Translations under genes and position numbers: made by a program
Notes under the pieces: model-generated
The model's input: the letters and a program-made list of their open reading frames with translations, nothing else
What the model was told of the DNA's origin: nothing
Databases searched by the model: none
Origin: Haloarcula amylolytica JCM 13557
GTDB taxonomy: Archaea > Halobacteriota > Halobacteria > Halobacteriales > Haloarculaceae
Reading direction: 5' to 3'
Length of the DNA stretch: 64,000 bases
Assembly: GCF_000336615.1 (NCBI RefSeq)
Contig: NZ_AOLW01000015.1
Span: forward strand, 580,906 to 644,905
Part shown: one piece after another, positions 35,944 through 44,804 of the stretch
How the letters are laid out: each line of letters opens with the position of its first letter
Numbering within the stretch: position 1 is the stretch's first letter

Positions 35944-36294
35944 ATGTCATCTGAAGTATTCACCGCCGCGGACGAGGAGGAAGAGAGCGGGCCGTGTGCC
36001 GTCATCGAGTCGCTGGAACAGATCGGATCGCGCTGGCGGCTGGTCGTCCTCCACGAACTCCAGAACGGCGAACAGCGGTTCAACGAACTCAAACGCGCCA
36101 CCGATGCCAGCTCCCGCACCCTCTCGCGGGTCCTCGACGACCTGCAGGAGATGGACTTCGTCGACCGACGGCTCGAAGAGGACGCGCCCGTCGCGACGTA
36201 CTACCAGCTCACGCCCAAGGGCGAATCCCTCTGTCCAGTGTTCGACGAAATCGAGGACTGGGCCGAGGAGTGGCTGGCCGGTTGCCAGAGCTGA
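35944..36294 (+). CDS. HxlR family transcriptional regulator
   Basis: This 116-residue winged-helix protein has CAVIESLEQIGSRWRLVVLHEL, a recognition helix in ATDASSRTLSRVLDDLQEM and the wing YYQLTPKGESLCPV. One cysteine near residue 15 sits where redox-sensing HxlR proteins often carry theirs. The start at 35944 matches family length. An ATG at 35893 would add 17 residues and overlap the palindrome. It probably controls the divergent DoxX gene in response to electrophile or oxidative stress; this is inference. Confidence 0.88.
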   Translation: MSSEVFTAADEEEESGPCAVIESLEQIGSRWRLVVLHELQNGEQRFNELKRATDASSRTLSRVLDDLQEMDFVDRRLEEDAPVATYYQLTPKGESLCPVFDEIEDWAEEWLAGCQS

Positions 36295-36340
36295 TCCGAC
36301 AACGCAGACTTTTCTATCCCCCGGCCCCATCGCTTTACCA

Positions 36341-36667
36341 ATGGGAGTACGGCCACCAGCCGATAACAGCGACGAGCCAGACGTCATCGAGTTCGGTATC
36401 GCGGCACTCGACGCCCGCCTGTCGGACGTGGACATCGAGTATCCCGCGACGGCGAGGGAGGTCCGGGACGCCGCCGGCCACATCGCGGTCCCGTTCGACG
36501 CGTCGGGCCACTCGATGACCGTCGCCGAGGCGCTCGAGGAGACGACTGCCACGGAGTTCGACAACGAGCAGGAGCTACTCAACGACCTCCATCCGATATT
36601 CGAACGGAAACGGGAAGCAACCAGAAACAGTATTCTCTCCCAGCTCCGCGCGCTGGTCCCGTTCTAA
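36341..36667 (+). CDS. Conserved haloarchaeal protein (108 aa)
   Basis: This 108-residue acidic protein begins MGVRPPADNSDEPDVIEFGI. It contains YPATAREVRDAAGHIAVP, a helix MTVAEALEETTATEFDNEQE and the C-terminal LHPIFERKREATRNSILSQL. It is similar in style to small haloarchaeal proteins such as DUF5789, but I cannot place it with certainty. There is no signal peptide or membrane helix. It is convergent with aglJ, with 1 bp between stops. Confidence 0.75.
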   Translation: MGVRPPADNSDEPDVIEFGIAALDARLSDVDIEYPATAREVRDAAGHIAVPFDASGHSMTVAEALEETTATEFDNEQELLNDLHPIFERKREATRNSILSQLRALVPF

Positions 36668-36668
36668 A

Positions 36669-37739
36669 TTACTCGTCGGGTTGGTGCGGCGATACCGCCG
36701 GCTCTGTCTCTATATCGCTGTCTTCGGTGCCTTCCGCGTCGCCCTTCTTGCTGTGCTCTGCGCCGCCGACCTGCTGGTCGTCGAACACGCCCGCCGGCCG
36801 ATTGCGGCTCTCGTGTGTGAGTTGGACGGCGATGTCCTCTAACCGGCGCGTCTGCTCGCGGTTCACTGCCACGAGCATATCCGATAAGACGCCGAACATG
36901 AGGAGCTGAATCCCCAGCAGAATGGCGAACGAGCCGACAACGGCGATCACCTCGTGTGAGATACTGTTGACAACCCAGTCGTAGGCCACGTACGCGCCGA
37001 GCAGGAACCCGACCACAGTGCTCCCGAGCCCGACGCTCCCGAAGTAAAACAGCGGATTGTTCGTCTTCGCCATCTGGTACAGCGTCAGTATAATCGTTGC
37101 GCCATCCCGAAACGGCCGGAGGTTCGTGTCGGACTCGTCTGGTCGGGGCTGATAGGTGATTGGCACCACCGCCGTCGAGATGTTGTGTTTGACACACTCG
37201 ACGGCCATCTCCGTCTCGATACCGAAGCCCGACGCCGTCAGCGAACTCCGCTGGAACGACTGTCGCGTGAACGCTCGATACCCCGAGAGGATATCGGTGA
37301 GGTCCCGTCCGTGAATCGTTTCGAAGGAACTGTTGATGATGCGGTTACCGATCTGGTTCAGTTTCGTCATCGCGCCGGGTTGCATATCCGCAAACCGGTT
37401 TCCGATGACGTGTGCGGCCTGACCCGACAACAGCGGTTCGAGTAGCCTGTCCGCCTCGTCGGGCCGATAGGTCGCGTCGCCATCGGCCATCAGCACGTAC
37501 GGCTGTTCGATGTGGCGCGTCACCGCCTCCCTGACAGCCTGTCCCTTCCCCGAGCCGGACTGTTCGACGACTCGTGCGCCGGCCGATTCGGCGCGGTCCT
37601 GTGTCCCGTCAGTCGAGCCGCCGTCGATGACCAGAACGTTGTCGAAGCCCTGCTCGCGGAACCCGGACACGACCGACTCGATAGTCTCGGCCTCGTTGAA
37701 TGTCGGCAACAGTATACAGACGTCGTCTCGGTCGGCCAT
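36669..37739 (-). CDS. aglJ: Family 2 glycosyltransferase, AglJ type
   Basis: The protein is 356 residues from the ATG at 37739 (MADRDDVCILLPTFNEAET). The GT-A domain has DGGSTDGTQD and ADGDATYRPDE metal-binding aspartates, and GNRFADMQPGAMTKLNQIGN is characteristic of AglJ. Two C-terminal transmembrane helices (about 225-245 and 255-280) precede a charged tail. AglJ adds the first sugar to dolichol phosphate in the haloarchaeal N-glycosylation pathway. It lies at the far end of the locus from aglG and aglB. Confidence 0.92.
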   Translation of the reverse strand: MADRDDVCILLPTFNEAETIESVVSGFREQGFDNVLVIDGGSTDGTQDRAESAGARVVEQSGSGKGQAVREAVTRHIEQPYVLMADGDATYRPDEADRLLEPLLSGQAAHVIGNRFADMQPGAMTKLNQIGNRIINSSFETIHGRDLTDILSGYRAFTRQSFQRSSLTASGFGIETEMAVECVKHNISTAVVPITYQPRPDESDTNLRPFRDGATIILTLYQMAKTNNPLFYFGSVGLGSTVVGFLLGAYVAYDWVVNSISHEVIAVVGSFAILLGIQLLMFGVLSDMLVAVNREQTRRLEDIAVQLTHESRNRPAGVFDDQQVGGAEHSKKGDAEGTEDSDIETEPAVSPHQPDE

Positions 37740-37864
37740 TGATTCAACGTCATCCACGCGAAGGCAAATAAATGCGGGTCTGGCCGCGTGCGGATTCTGT
37801 TTTAAGTTCCCGCGATCATCGGCGAGCAAGCGGCGACAGTCGGAAGCAACTGATAACAGCCGTG

Positions 37865-37972
37865 TCAGTCGTCGCGCTGCTCGCTCATGTGCTCCCAGAC
37901 CTCCGCGCAGCCACAGCCGTCTTCGATGTCTGCCAGGTGATCGTCTTCTTCGGTCTGGGATGTCGCAGTCAT
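37865..37972 (-). CDS. Tiny cysteine-containing protein (35 aa)
   Basis: The ATG at 37972 begins a 35-residue acidic peptide with core DGCGCAEVWEHMSEQRDD. A 5' extension to 38059 is basic and crosses a probable operator, so the short start is taken. The C-G-C pair may bind metal or serve redox chemistry. Many haloarchaea encode comparable small conserved proteins. A TACT-N8-GAGTA dyad directly precedes the start, implying regulation. It lies between aglJ and trmB. Confidence 0.6.
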   Translation of the reverse strand: MTATSQTEEDDHLADIEDGCGCAEVWEHMSEQRDD

Positions 37973-37993
37973 GTTACTCACTCTGCGAGTAAC
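37973..37993. promoter_or_regulatory. TrmB-type operator: GTTACTC-N7-GAGTAAC
   Basis: A perfect 7-bp-arm dyad (37973-37979 and 37987-37993) contains TACT-N8-GAGTA. It conforms to the TACT(N7-8)GAGTA motif reported for Halobacterium TrmB. It adjoins the start of the 35-aa gene and lies 75 bp upstream of the trmB-like gene, so it could repress the former and autoregulate the latter. Binding is inferred. Confidence 0.7.
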
Positions 37994-38067
37994 TACTCGC
38001 CCCCACCCACTAATAGATTTGGGCACCGGGCGACGCGTTTTACATCCCCTGCCACACATGAGCGTGT

Positions 38068-38910
38068 ATGAGCGACCCTGCGGACGTGTTCGACCTGGTC
38101 GGGCTGACCGAATACGAGGCGACGGCGCTGGAACAGTTGCTCTCGCTCGGCCGAACGACGGCCCCGAATCTCGCTGAAGCGAGCGGCATCCCGAAGGCCC
38201 GCGTCTACGGCGTGCTGGAAGCGCTGTCCGACCGCGGCTTCATCAAGGTGATTCCCGGTCGCCCCAAGGAATACCAGCCGAAATCGCCCGGCGAAATCCT
38301 CGACCGGGCCGTCGAGAACCACAGACAGTCATACGAATCGTTCGCCGCCGATATCGATTCCTGCCGCGACGCGTTCCTCGCCGAGTACGAACCGCGGTTC
38401 GACCGCGCCAGCGAGGACATCTCGCCGACGGCCGAACTGTTCCACGTCGTCGACGTGGGCGAACCGAGCGAACGCGAGACCAGACGGCTATACGACGACG
38501 CCGCCGAGACGCTTCGGGTTATCACCAATAGCTTCGCCTACCTCGACAACGTCGAGCGCGCACTGGCCGAGACACTCGACCGTGGGGTCGAAGTCAGCGT
38601 TCTCTTCCTGCATCCCGACGAACTCCCACCGGAGAAGGCAGCTATCCAGGCTGACATCGTCGAGCGGCTGACGGTGGAGTTCCCCGCTGTCGACCTGCGG
38701 TTCAGCACGGAGAAGCTCCCCTGGCGCGGCACGCTCGTCGACCCGAGCATGGACTACGACAGCGGCGAGGCGATTCTGCTGGTCGAGGAGCCGGACGTTC
38801 CCAACCACATGCGCCAAGCCGCGATTACGGACAACGGGTCGTTCGTCGCCGGGATGAAGCGCTACTTCGATCTGATCTGGGAGTACGAGAGTACCCAGCG
38901 GCCGAACTGA
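38068..38910 (+). CDS. TrmB family transcriptional regulator
   Basis: This 280-residue protein has an N-terminal winged helix (about 8-75; GLTEYEATALEQLLSLG, ASGIPKARVYGVLEALSDRG, PKEYQPKSPGEIL), a coiled segment, and a C-terminal PLD-like/TrmB effector domain with TNSFAYLDNVERAL and FAYLDNV-type strands. TrmB proteins sense sugars and control central carbon or sugar metabolism. Its position beside the N-glycosylation locus and an upstream TrmB motif suggest a link between sugar supply and neighbouring genes. A TATA-like CGTTTTACAT is at about 38034-38043. Confidence 0.9.
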   Translation: MSDPADVFDLVGLTEYEATALEQLLSLGRTTAPNLAEASGIPKARVYGVLEALSDRGFIKVIPGRPKEYQPKSPGEILDRAVENHRQSYESFAADIDSCRDAFLAEYEPRFDRASEDISPTAELFHVVDVGEPSERETRRLYDDAAETLRVITNSFAYLDNVERALAETLDRGVEVSVLFLHPDELPPEKAAIQADIVERLTVEFPAVDLRFSTEKLPWRGTLVDPSMDYDSGEAILLVEEPDVPNHMRQAAITDNGSFVAGMKRYFDLIWEYESTQRPN

Positions 38911-38912
38911 GA

Positions 38913-40010
38913 CTACTCCACGATGGCGCCGTAGAGTGCCCCGTACTGCTTTGCAACAGCCGTGATAGTGTACTTCTCTTCGACCAGGTCACGCCCTGCC
39001 TGGGCCAGCGACTCGCGGCGTGATTCGTCCGTCAACAACATCTCCAGACAGTCCGTGAGACCGTCGACGTCGTCGACCGCATGATACAGCGCCGCGTCGT
39101 CATACAGTTCTCTGAACGTGTCGATATCCGAAAGCACCGTTGCGGTTTCCGCGGCCAGTGCCTCGGCGACGGCCGAACAAAACCCCTCCCAGCGGGACGG
39201 CATCGCGAAGGCGTCGACAGCCTTCGCCATGGCGTAGACGGCTCGGCGCTCGACCAGACCAGCGAAGGAGACCTGTGATCGGATACCGAGTGTCTCGGCA
39301 AGCGATTCCAGACGTGCTCGTTCGGGCCCATCGCCACAGATAACGAGTTCGACCGGCCGGTCGGCCTGTTCGTTCAGTTCGGCGACGGCCCGAATCAGCG
39401 TGTCCTGGGCCTTCTGGTCGTAAAGCATGGCTGCGTTACCGACGAGGAATGCGTCGTCCGCCGGGGCGACGCCGTCCGGCAGCGCCAGCGCGGTCTCATC
39501 GATGCGATCTAGATGGACGCCGTTCGGGATTCGGTGGACCTTTCGTTCGGGCAGTATCGCCCGCTCCCAGCGAGTGAACGATTGATAGACGCTCTCGGAG
39601 ATACAGACGACACCTCTGGCAAGCGGATTGGTGATGCCGTTGGCTATCCGACCCTTCCGGGTGAACCCATCTCGAGTATTCCCCTCACGGGAGACAGCCG
39701 GTACGCCGACCCGTCGCGCAATGACCTTCGCGAAGGCGGCAGAGTGGTTGTGATGGGCCTGGATGAGATCGTACTCTGAGAGGATACGTGCGGCGCGATG
39801 GTACGTTGCCGAATCGATGCCAAGTGCCGTATCTGGCGCATCGAGTGACCGAACGTCCAGTAGCTCTTCGCCGGCAAACTGCCCTGAGTCGAACCACGTC
39901 AGGATGTCGACGGTGTGGTCGGTGTGTCGTGTCACCGCCGTCGCGATCTCGGCTGGGATGCTCCCTTCACCGACCGCATTCACCACGAAACAGATATCCA
40001 ATGAAGCCAC
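38913..40010 (-). CDS. GT4 glycosyltransferase
   Basis: This 365-residue GT-B enzyme has an N-terminal acceptor domain and C-terminal nucleotide-sugar domain with VGNAAMLYDQKAQDTLI, VICGDGPERARLE and the EX7E motif in SRWEGFCSAVAEALA. It probably adds a sugar to the lipid-linked glycan of this locus on the cytoplasmic side. Donor and acceptor cannot be deduced. It is convergent with trmB (2 bp between stops) and downstream of three hydrolase-like genes on the same strand. Confidence 0.9.
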   Translation of the reverse strand: MASLDICFVVNAVGEGSIPAEIATAVTRHTDHTVDILTWFDSGQFAGEELLDVRSLDAPDTALGIDSATYHRAARILSEYDLIQAHHNHSAAFAKVIARRVGVPAVSREGNTRDGFTRKGRIANGITNPLARGVVCISESVYQSFTRWERAILPERKVHRIPNGVHLDRIDETALALPDGVAPADDAFLVGNAAMLYDQKAQDTLIRAVAELNEQADRPVELVICGDGPERARLESLAETLGIRSQVSFAGLVERRAVYAMAKAVDAFAMPSRWEGFCSAVAEALAAETATVLSDIDTFRELYDDAALYHAVDDVDGLTDCLEMLLTDESRRESLAQAGRDLVEEKYTITAVAKQYGALYGAIVE

Positions 40011-40052
40011 GGTGGTTGCCCTTCGCTGAGCCCAGGCAAAACGGTTGTGACC

Positions 40053-41393
40053 TCAAGCATAACCCAAGTCTTCGAGACTTTCCATCACCGAGTCTGAAAC
40101 ATCGATGTCATCGGTTTCCTCCAAATAATCGAGGTTGTCGACCGCTTCATCCATCCGGTCGCGGGGTGCTTCGAGAGTGCTCGTCCCGGATTCGACGAAC
40201 TCCTCGTTGAAGTCCTCGTACCCGTAGTAGTTCTCGGCTGTGGCAATGCCGTACAGCTCCCGGTCGTACGTCGAGAATTCGTCGGCTCGGCCGGCCGCTT
40301 CCAGCTTCCGTTCGCGCCACATATTCAGACCGAGATACTCTGTCAACTGCGGTTCGTACGCTACTGGTGACCGGAGGTCTCGCCCGCGGCCCTCGTACTC
40401 GTCGTCCCCGATACCGGCCATCCCCAGTATCGTCCGGTGGACATCGATGAGGCTGACAACCTCATCACGCGTCTCCCCACCATCCATCCCCCATATCGAC
40501 AGCGGGACGTGGGTCAGTTCTGGGTAGAGGCCCAACCCGTGGCCCCAGATTCCCTTCTCCCCGAGGTTTTCCCCGTGGTCGGCCAGCGTGATCACGTAGT
40601 CGAATTCGTCGCTGAGTTCCGCGAATATTGCCTCGTATTTCTCAGAGAGATACCGCACAGAGTCGTCGTAGGCCTGCCGGATGGTCTCAGCATAGGTCTC
40701 GTCAACTGGCTCCGCTTGAACGGACTCGGCGAATCCGGGCATCTCCTCGAACTCTACCGTGCGGTACTCTTCAGGCGGTCTGTACGGCCCGTGAGCCTCC
40801 ATTAGGTTGATGAAGAGGAACGCGTCGTCTGCGAAGTCTGTCCCACGGACGTGTGAAAGCGCCTCCTGTGCACCGGAGTCGGACACCGTGTGGGTTCGGT
40901 ATTTGATTTCCAACCCGTGCTTAAGGCTTGGAACCGTATCACATTCACTGGAGAGACACGCCCACAGCGCCTTTAGGTAGCGCTGTGGGCCTTCGTCGCG
41001 GTGTTCTCGGATGAACGCATTCCACTCAAAGATGTCGTCGACCGCGTTGGCGTGTTTGGAGTTCCAGGAGCCGTCGTAGCTGTCGAATCCTCGGTCCCAG
41101 CCGAACTGACGGGAAATTTGGACGTTTGCGCTGAAAGCGTGCGTCTCCAGCCCCTCGGCCTGAAGTCGACAGGCCAGTGGAGGGTGTGGCGAGGTGAACT
41201 GGTGGGAGTTGGCGTTCGTACCTGTCTCGCTTGGGTAGAGCCCAGTGAACAGCGAGGCGTGTGACGGGACGGTGTAGTGACTCGGCGCGTAGGCGTATTT
41301 AAACCTGGTCCCCGGAAGCCACTGGAAGTGTCTATCGAAAGCGTCCTTCCGGAGCGTGTCCAGTACGACGAGGGCAACGCTGGTCATGCTCAA
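40053..41393 (-). CDS. Sulfatase-like hydrolase/transferase (AlkP superfamily) 1
   Basis: This 446-residue alkaline-phosphatase-superfamily enzyme has metal ligands in VLDTLRKDAFD and TLADHGENLGEKG. The nucleophile region YTVPSHASLFTG has Thr where classical sulfatases carry the Cys or Ser converted to formylglycine. It ends SLEDLGYA, a tail shared with the four relatives here. It lacks a clear export signal. Substrate is unknown; sulfate- or phosphate-modified glycans are the contextual guess. Confidence 0.87.
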   Translation of the reverse strand: MSMTSVALVVLDTLRKDAFDRHFQWLPGTRFKYAYAPSHYTVPSHASLFTGLYPSETGTNANSHQFTSPHPPLACRLQAEGLETHAFSANVQISRQFGWDRGFDSYDGSWNSKHANAVDDIFEWNAFIREHRDEGPQRYLKALWACLSSECDTVPSLKHGLEIKYRTHTVSDSGAQEALSHVRGTDFADDAFLFINLMEAHGPYRPPEEYRTVEFEEMPGFAESVQAEPVDETYAETIRQAYDDSVRYLSEKYEAIFAELSDEFDYVITLADHGENLGEKGIWGHGLGLYPELTHVPLSIWGMDGGETRDEVVSLIDVHRTILGMAGIGDDEYEGRGRDLRSPVAYEPQLTEYLGLNMWRERKLEAAGRADEFSTYDRELYGIATAENYYGYEDFNEEFVESGTSTLEAPRDRMDEAVDNLDYLEETDDIDVSDSVMESLEDLGYA

Positions 41394-41432
41394 CGGAAGT
41401 CACGTCACCGGTATAAATCTCACTACGACGAA

Positions 41433-42401
41433 CTACATGTAGCCGAGATCTTCAAGCTGGGATGTCACCGCATCGTTGCCCTCTATAGAAAAAGATTCGC
41501 CACTTGAGCTGCTGTGGTCGCGATGGCGCAGTTCCGTCTCGATTGCTCCTCGCACATCGAGAACGCTATCGATCTCGTCGACAAGACGCGGCGAAGTGCC
41601 CGCAACCATGGCTTCGTGGGTGTGGACGCCGTCCTGGAGGCCATGGTCGCTCACAAGGAGGAGTTCATCATTTTCGCGGAGATCGCCGACTACCTCACCG
41701 ACAAACTCGTCGAGTTCACCGTAGGCCTGCATCTGGAGCTGCGGGTGGTCGTAGGAGACGTGGCCGATAAGGTCAAGTCCGCTTGTGTACGCGAAGACGA
41801 GTTCTTTTTTACCACCACGGAGCGCTCTTCGCGCCCGGGCAAGGCGAACCATCGACATCTCCAAGCACTGCTCGTAGAACGCAGCCGGGTCGGCCGAGGT
41901 GTGACCACCAGGGGCGTTCCCGTTGCGTTCGAACAGGTCTCCGAGATTCCGTCGGAGGCTGTGCTCTCGGTCCTCGTTTTCGGGATCAACGACGTAGTTC
42001 GGGATGCCGATGGTCGCCGCATCGCACCCGTCAAACACCGTCGATATCCCATTTTTTTGGTAGTAGGTTGCCGGAACCCGGAATGCGTCTTCGCCGGTAT
42101 TGTTGAGCAGCCACGCGCCGATTCTGGTCTGGATTCCGTCGGGGAGTAGGTAGCTCGCAGCCGCGCTCCCGTACCGTAGCAGGGGGTTCTCCCAGGCCAC
42201 GCCATCATCGAGTTTGAGTCCGTGTTCATCGGGAGCGAGCCCGGTGATAATCGTCGGCCACAGTTCGTGGGTACTTGGCTCCCCCTCAATGCTATTTATT
42301 GTCTCGATGGACAGGTGGCTGTCAAGGGAGAGGTTTGGATGGTCCGTAGGGTCTACTAACTCTGGGTCCAGCGCGTCGATACCGAGGACGACCAGCACCA
42401 T
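41433..42401 (-). CDS. AlkP-superfamily phosphodiesterase/sulfatase-like protein 2
   Basis: This 322-residue protein starts MVLVVLGIDALDPELVDP and has nucleophile region ELWPTIITGLAP (Thr), LLLVSDHGLQDGVHTHEAM and the closing QLEDLGYM. The PTIITG form is closest to type I phosphodiesterase/nucleotide pyrophosphatase members. It is shorter than its neighbours. It sits 39 bp downstream on the plus axis of the previous gene and shares its strand, so they may form one transcript. Confidence 0.82.
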   Translation of the reverse strand: MVLVVLGIDALDPELVDPTDHPNLSLDSHLSIETINSIEGEPSTHELWPTIITGLAPDEHGLKLDDGVAWENPLLRYGSAAASYLLPDGIQTRIGAWLLNNTGEDAFRVPATYYQKNGISTVFDGCDAATIGIPNYVVDPENEDREHSLRRNLGDLFERNGNAPGGHTSADPAAFYEQCLEMSMVRLARARRALRGGKKELVFAYTSGLDLIGHVSYDHPQLQMQAYGELDEFVGEVVGDLRENDELLLVSDHGLQDGVHTHEAMVAGTSPRLVDEIDSVLDVRGAIETELRHRDHSSSSGESFSIEGNDAVTSQLEDLGYM

Positions 42402-42449
42402 GATTGTCTCAAATCGGCTACGTGTCTATTTAACACTTATCTACTTTGG

Positions 42450-43322
42450 CTACTCGGCGTAGCCCAGCGCCTCCAGACGGTCTTGGACAGTCCCGTCATC
42501 GACCGTCTCAGGTTGAGACGAATCGAATTCGACCCACGGGACAGCCGTCAGCGGTCTGATTCCTACCTTGCAGGGGTGTTCGTACATCGTGGCGTCAGCG
42601 AGGCGGCCGAACACCTCGCCATGGTCGGCGGTGACGACGACAGTGTGACCGTCAGCGACCCACGACTCGATGGCCGGAAGTAACGTCCGCCAGATGCTCT
42701 GTACCGAGGCACGATAGGCACTATAGGCCCGTTCAACGTCGATCTTTCCGCGGGCCATCGCCACCTGCATTCCAGCTATCTCCTCGTCACCGTCCGTCCA
42801 CGGACCGAGGTCGGGGTATGCGAGCTCCCATTTTTCGTCGATTCGCGCGACGTATGGCCAGTGGGGCTGCTGGAGGTGTGCGATAACGGGTGGCGAGTCC
42901 CCCTTGACGTGCTCGGTGACTCTATCAAGGACTGGTTCGGGAAGCACGGTCTGGCGGCGCTCGTCCCAGTGGCTCTGCCAGAAATGTTCTATTGAGTCGG
43001 CCCCGAACTCGAACTTCTGATACTGCGGATTTGCAGTCAGGACTGTCTTCCCGGCGAACAGGCCCCGGTCTGCGGCAGCAGCGAGCCAGTCTGGAGTGCA
43101 ACTGGCCGGTGTAGTCACTTCATCGACGGGCCAGTCGACAGCGTCCCGACAGGTGTCGAGCCGACAGGCATCGAGAACAAGCAGCACGTCCCAGTTGCCC
43201 TCCGCAATTCGCTGGTGCTGGTCAGCGCCGGCCATCGACGTGGCCCGCTGGAGCAGCCACTTCCTGAGCCGGTATGAGAGCTGCTCGCTGGCGCTGGTGT
43301 CAGCTGTCGGGCTCTCGGACAT
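42450..43322 (-). CDS. AlkP-superfamily sulfatase-like protein 3 (diverged)
   Basis: This 290-residue protein has DVLLVLDACRLDTCRDAV near residue 45, PASCTPDWL at the expected nucleophile region and VVVTADHGEVFGRLADATM near 230. It ends RLEALGYAE. The nucleophile segment differs from the TxPS form of the other copies and carries Cys-Thr-Pro. It looks like a diverged member with a shorter core. It is the first gene of the minus-strand group and divergent from 43419. Confidence 0.75.
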   Translation of the reverse strand: MSESPTADTSASEQLSYRLRKWLLQRATSMAGADQHQRIAEGNWDVLLVLDACRLDTCRDAVDWPVDEVTTPASCTPDWLAAAADRGLFAGKTVLTANPQYQKFEFGADSIEHFWQSHWDERRQTVLPEPVLDRVTEHVKGDSPPVIAHLQQPHWPYVARIDEKWELAYPDLGPWTDGDEEIAGMQVAMARGKIDVERAYSAYRASVQSIWRTLLPAIESWVADGHTVVVTADHGEVFGRLADATMYEHPCKVGIRPLTAVPWVEFDSSQPETVDDGTVQDRLEALGYAE

Positions 43323-43418
43323 GCGTTCGGATATCTCGCCATCTATGATAAATCATCCGTCTCCATCCGGAACCGGAATATAAATTACCGGAGGACAAAT
43401 CATCAGAAACCACACTGT

Positions 43419-44804
43419 ATGTCGACGCCGAATATCGTCTGGATTACTCTCGACAGCCTCCGGTCAGATCACACGACTATCGGGGGCTACGAGCGCGATA
43501 CGACCCCAGAGATGGCCGACCTAGCCGCCTCGGGTCACGGGTTCGAGACGTGCATCGCCCACGGTAAATCGACGCTGCCCTCCAGCGGTGCGATCTTAAC
43601 GGGCTATGCCCCGACCCACACGAATATCGGCATCAAGGGGAATGCGGTTCCAGACGGTATTACGACGGTTGCGGAGCGGTTCCGCAACGCCGGCTACCGG
43701 ACGGCCTGCCTGTCCCGCAACTCGTATGTTAGCTCTGCGACCAATCTTGACCGCGGCTTCGATCGGTTTCAGTGGCTCGCATCATCAACGATTCACCGGG
43801 CCGGTGCAAAGACCCTCGCCTCGTACCTCTGGAACATCCGGAGCCACTCAGCCGGGCTGACGACAGACACGGCGAAACACGCGTCGCCACTGCTGATGAA
43901 CGGCGTCGCGAAGCGATGGCTGGGCGACTTCGAATCCGAGTCTGAGCCGTTCTTTTTCTATCTTCATTACAACGAACCCCACCGGCCCTACTACCCGCCG
44001 GGAAAATACCTCGATACATTCACCGACGATCTAGAGATGTCCGGGCGCGAGGCCGCCGAACGTGCGCTCGAGATCCACTACAGCCTCGATGAAATCGTCG
44101 CAAACGGCTGCGACCTGACCGATCAAGAGTGGGCCGCGCTGCGTGCGATGTATGACGCGGAGATCGCATACACAGACGAGATGGTTGGGCGGCTCGTCTC
44201 TCATTTGCGCTCGCTCGATCTCGGCGACACTGTCGTCGTGGTGACCGGGGACCACGGCGAACTGTTCGGCGAATGGGGATTGCTCTCGCACAGCTACGTC
44301 CTGAACGATGCCGTTACCCGCGTCCCGCTCATCATTAACGGACTCGACGAGTCGCTAACCGTTGACGATCGCGACATCATCCAGCACAGCGACGTGATGC
44401 GGACGCTGCTCGAAGTCGCCGGCGTGGACGGGTCGGATACTATCGGAGTCGACCTCCGTGAGGAGGACCGTGAATTCGCCGTCTCTCAGCGGGGCCCGAA
44501 CACGTACGAGGAACTGCTCACACACAACCCTGACTTCGACTACTCGGCGTTCCACACCGGAACGCTGAACGCGCTCCGGACAGAGGAGTGGCGCTATCAG
44601 GAGAGTGGAGAGGGTGCGGAACTGTTCGATCTAGCCGATCAAGAGACAGACGTTCGCGAGGCGTACCCTGAGGTTGCCGAGTCGCTACAGTCCGACCTGA
44701 CCGATTGGGTTGAGGCGAACGGCCAGCCGGTGTCTGAGGGCCAGCAGGAAGAGTTCTCCGGCACGGTCCAGCGCCAGCTCCGAGACCTGGGCTACATGGA
44801 ATGA
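43419..44804 (+). CDS. Sulfatase-like hydrolase/transferase (AlkP superfamily) 4
   Basis: This 461-residue protein has IVWITLDSLRSDHTTIGGYE, nucleophile region STLPSSGAILTGY (Thr at the catalytic place), VVVTGDHGELFGEWGLLSHS and the tail QLRDLGYME. Typical length and order of a sulfatase are kept. Lack of Cys or Ser in the formylglycine motif makes standard sulfatase maturation unlikely. TATA-like ATATAAATT lies about 33 bp upstream. It overlaps the flippase gene by 4 bp. Confidence 0.87.
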   Translation: MSTPNIVWITLDSLRSDHTTIGGYERDTTPEMADLAASGHGFETCIAHGKSTLPSSGAILTGYAPTHTNIGIKGNAVPDGITTVAERFRNAGYRTACLSRNSYVSSATNLDRGFDRFQWLASSTIHRAGAKTLASYLWNIRSHSAGLTTDTAKHASPLLMNGVAKRWLGDFESESEPFFFYLHYNEPHRPYYPPGKYLDTFTDDLEMSGREAAERALEIHYSLDEIVANGCDLTDQEWAALRAMYDAEIAYTDEMVGRLVSHLRSLDLGDTVVVVTGDHGELFGEWGLLSHSYVLNDAVTRVPLIINGLDESLTVDDRDIIQHSDVMRTLLEVAGVDGSDTIGVDLREEDREFAVSQRGPNTYEELLTHNPDFDYSAFHTGTLNALRTEEWRYQESGEGAELFDLADQETDVREAYPEVAESLQSDLTDWVEANGQPVSEGQQEEFSGTVQRQLRDLGYME

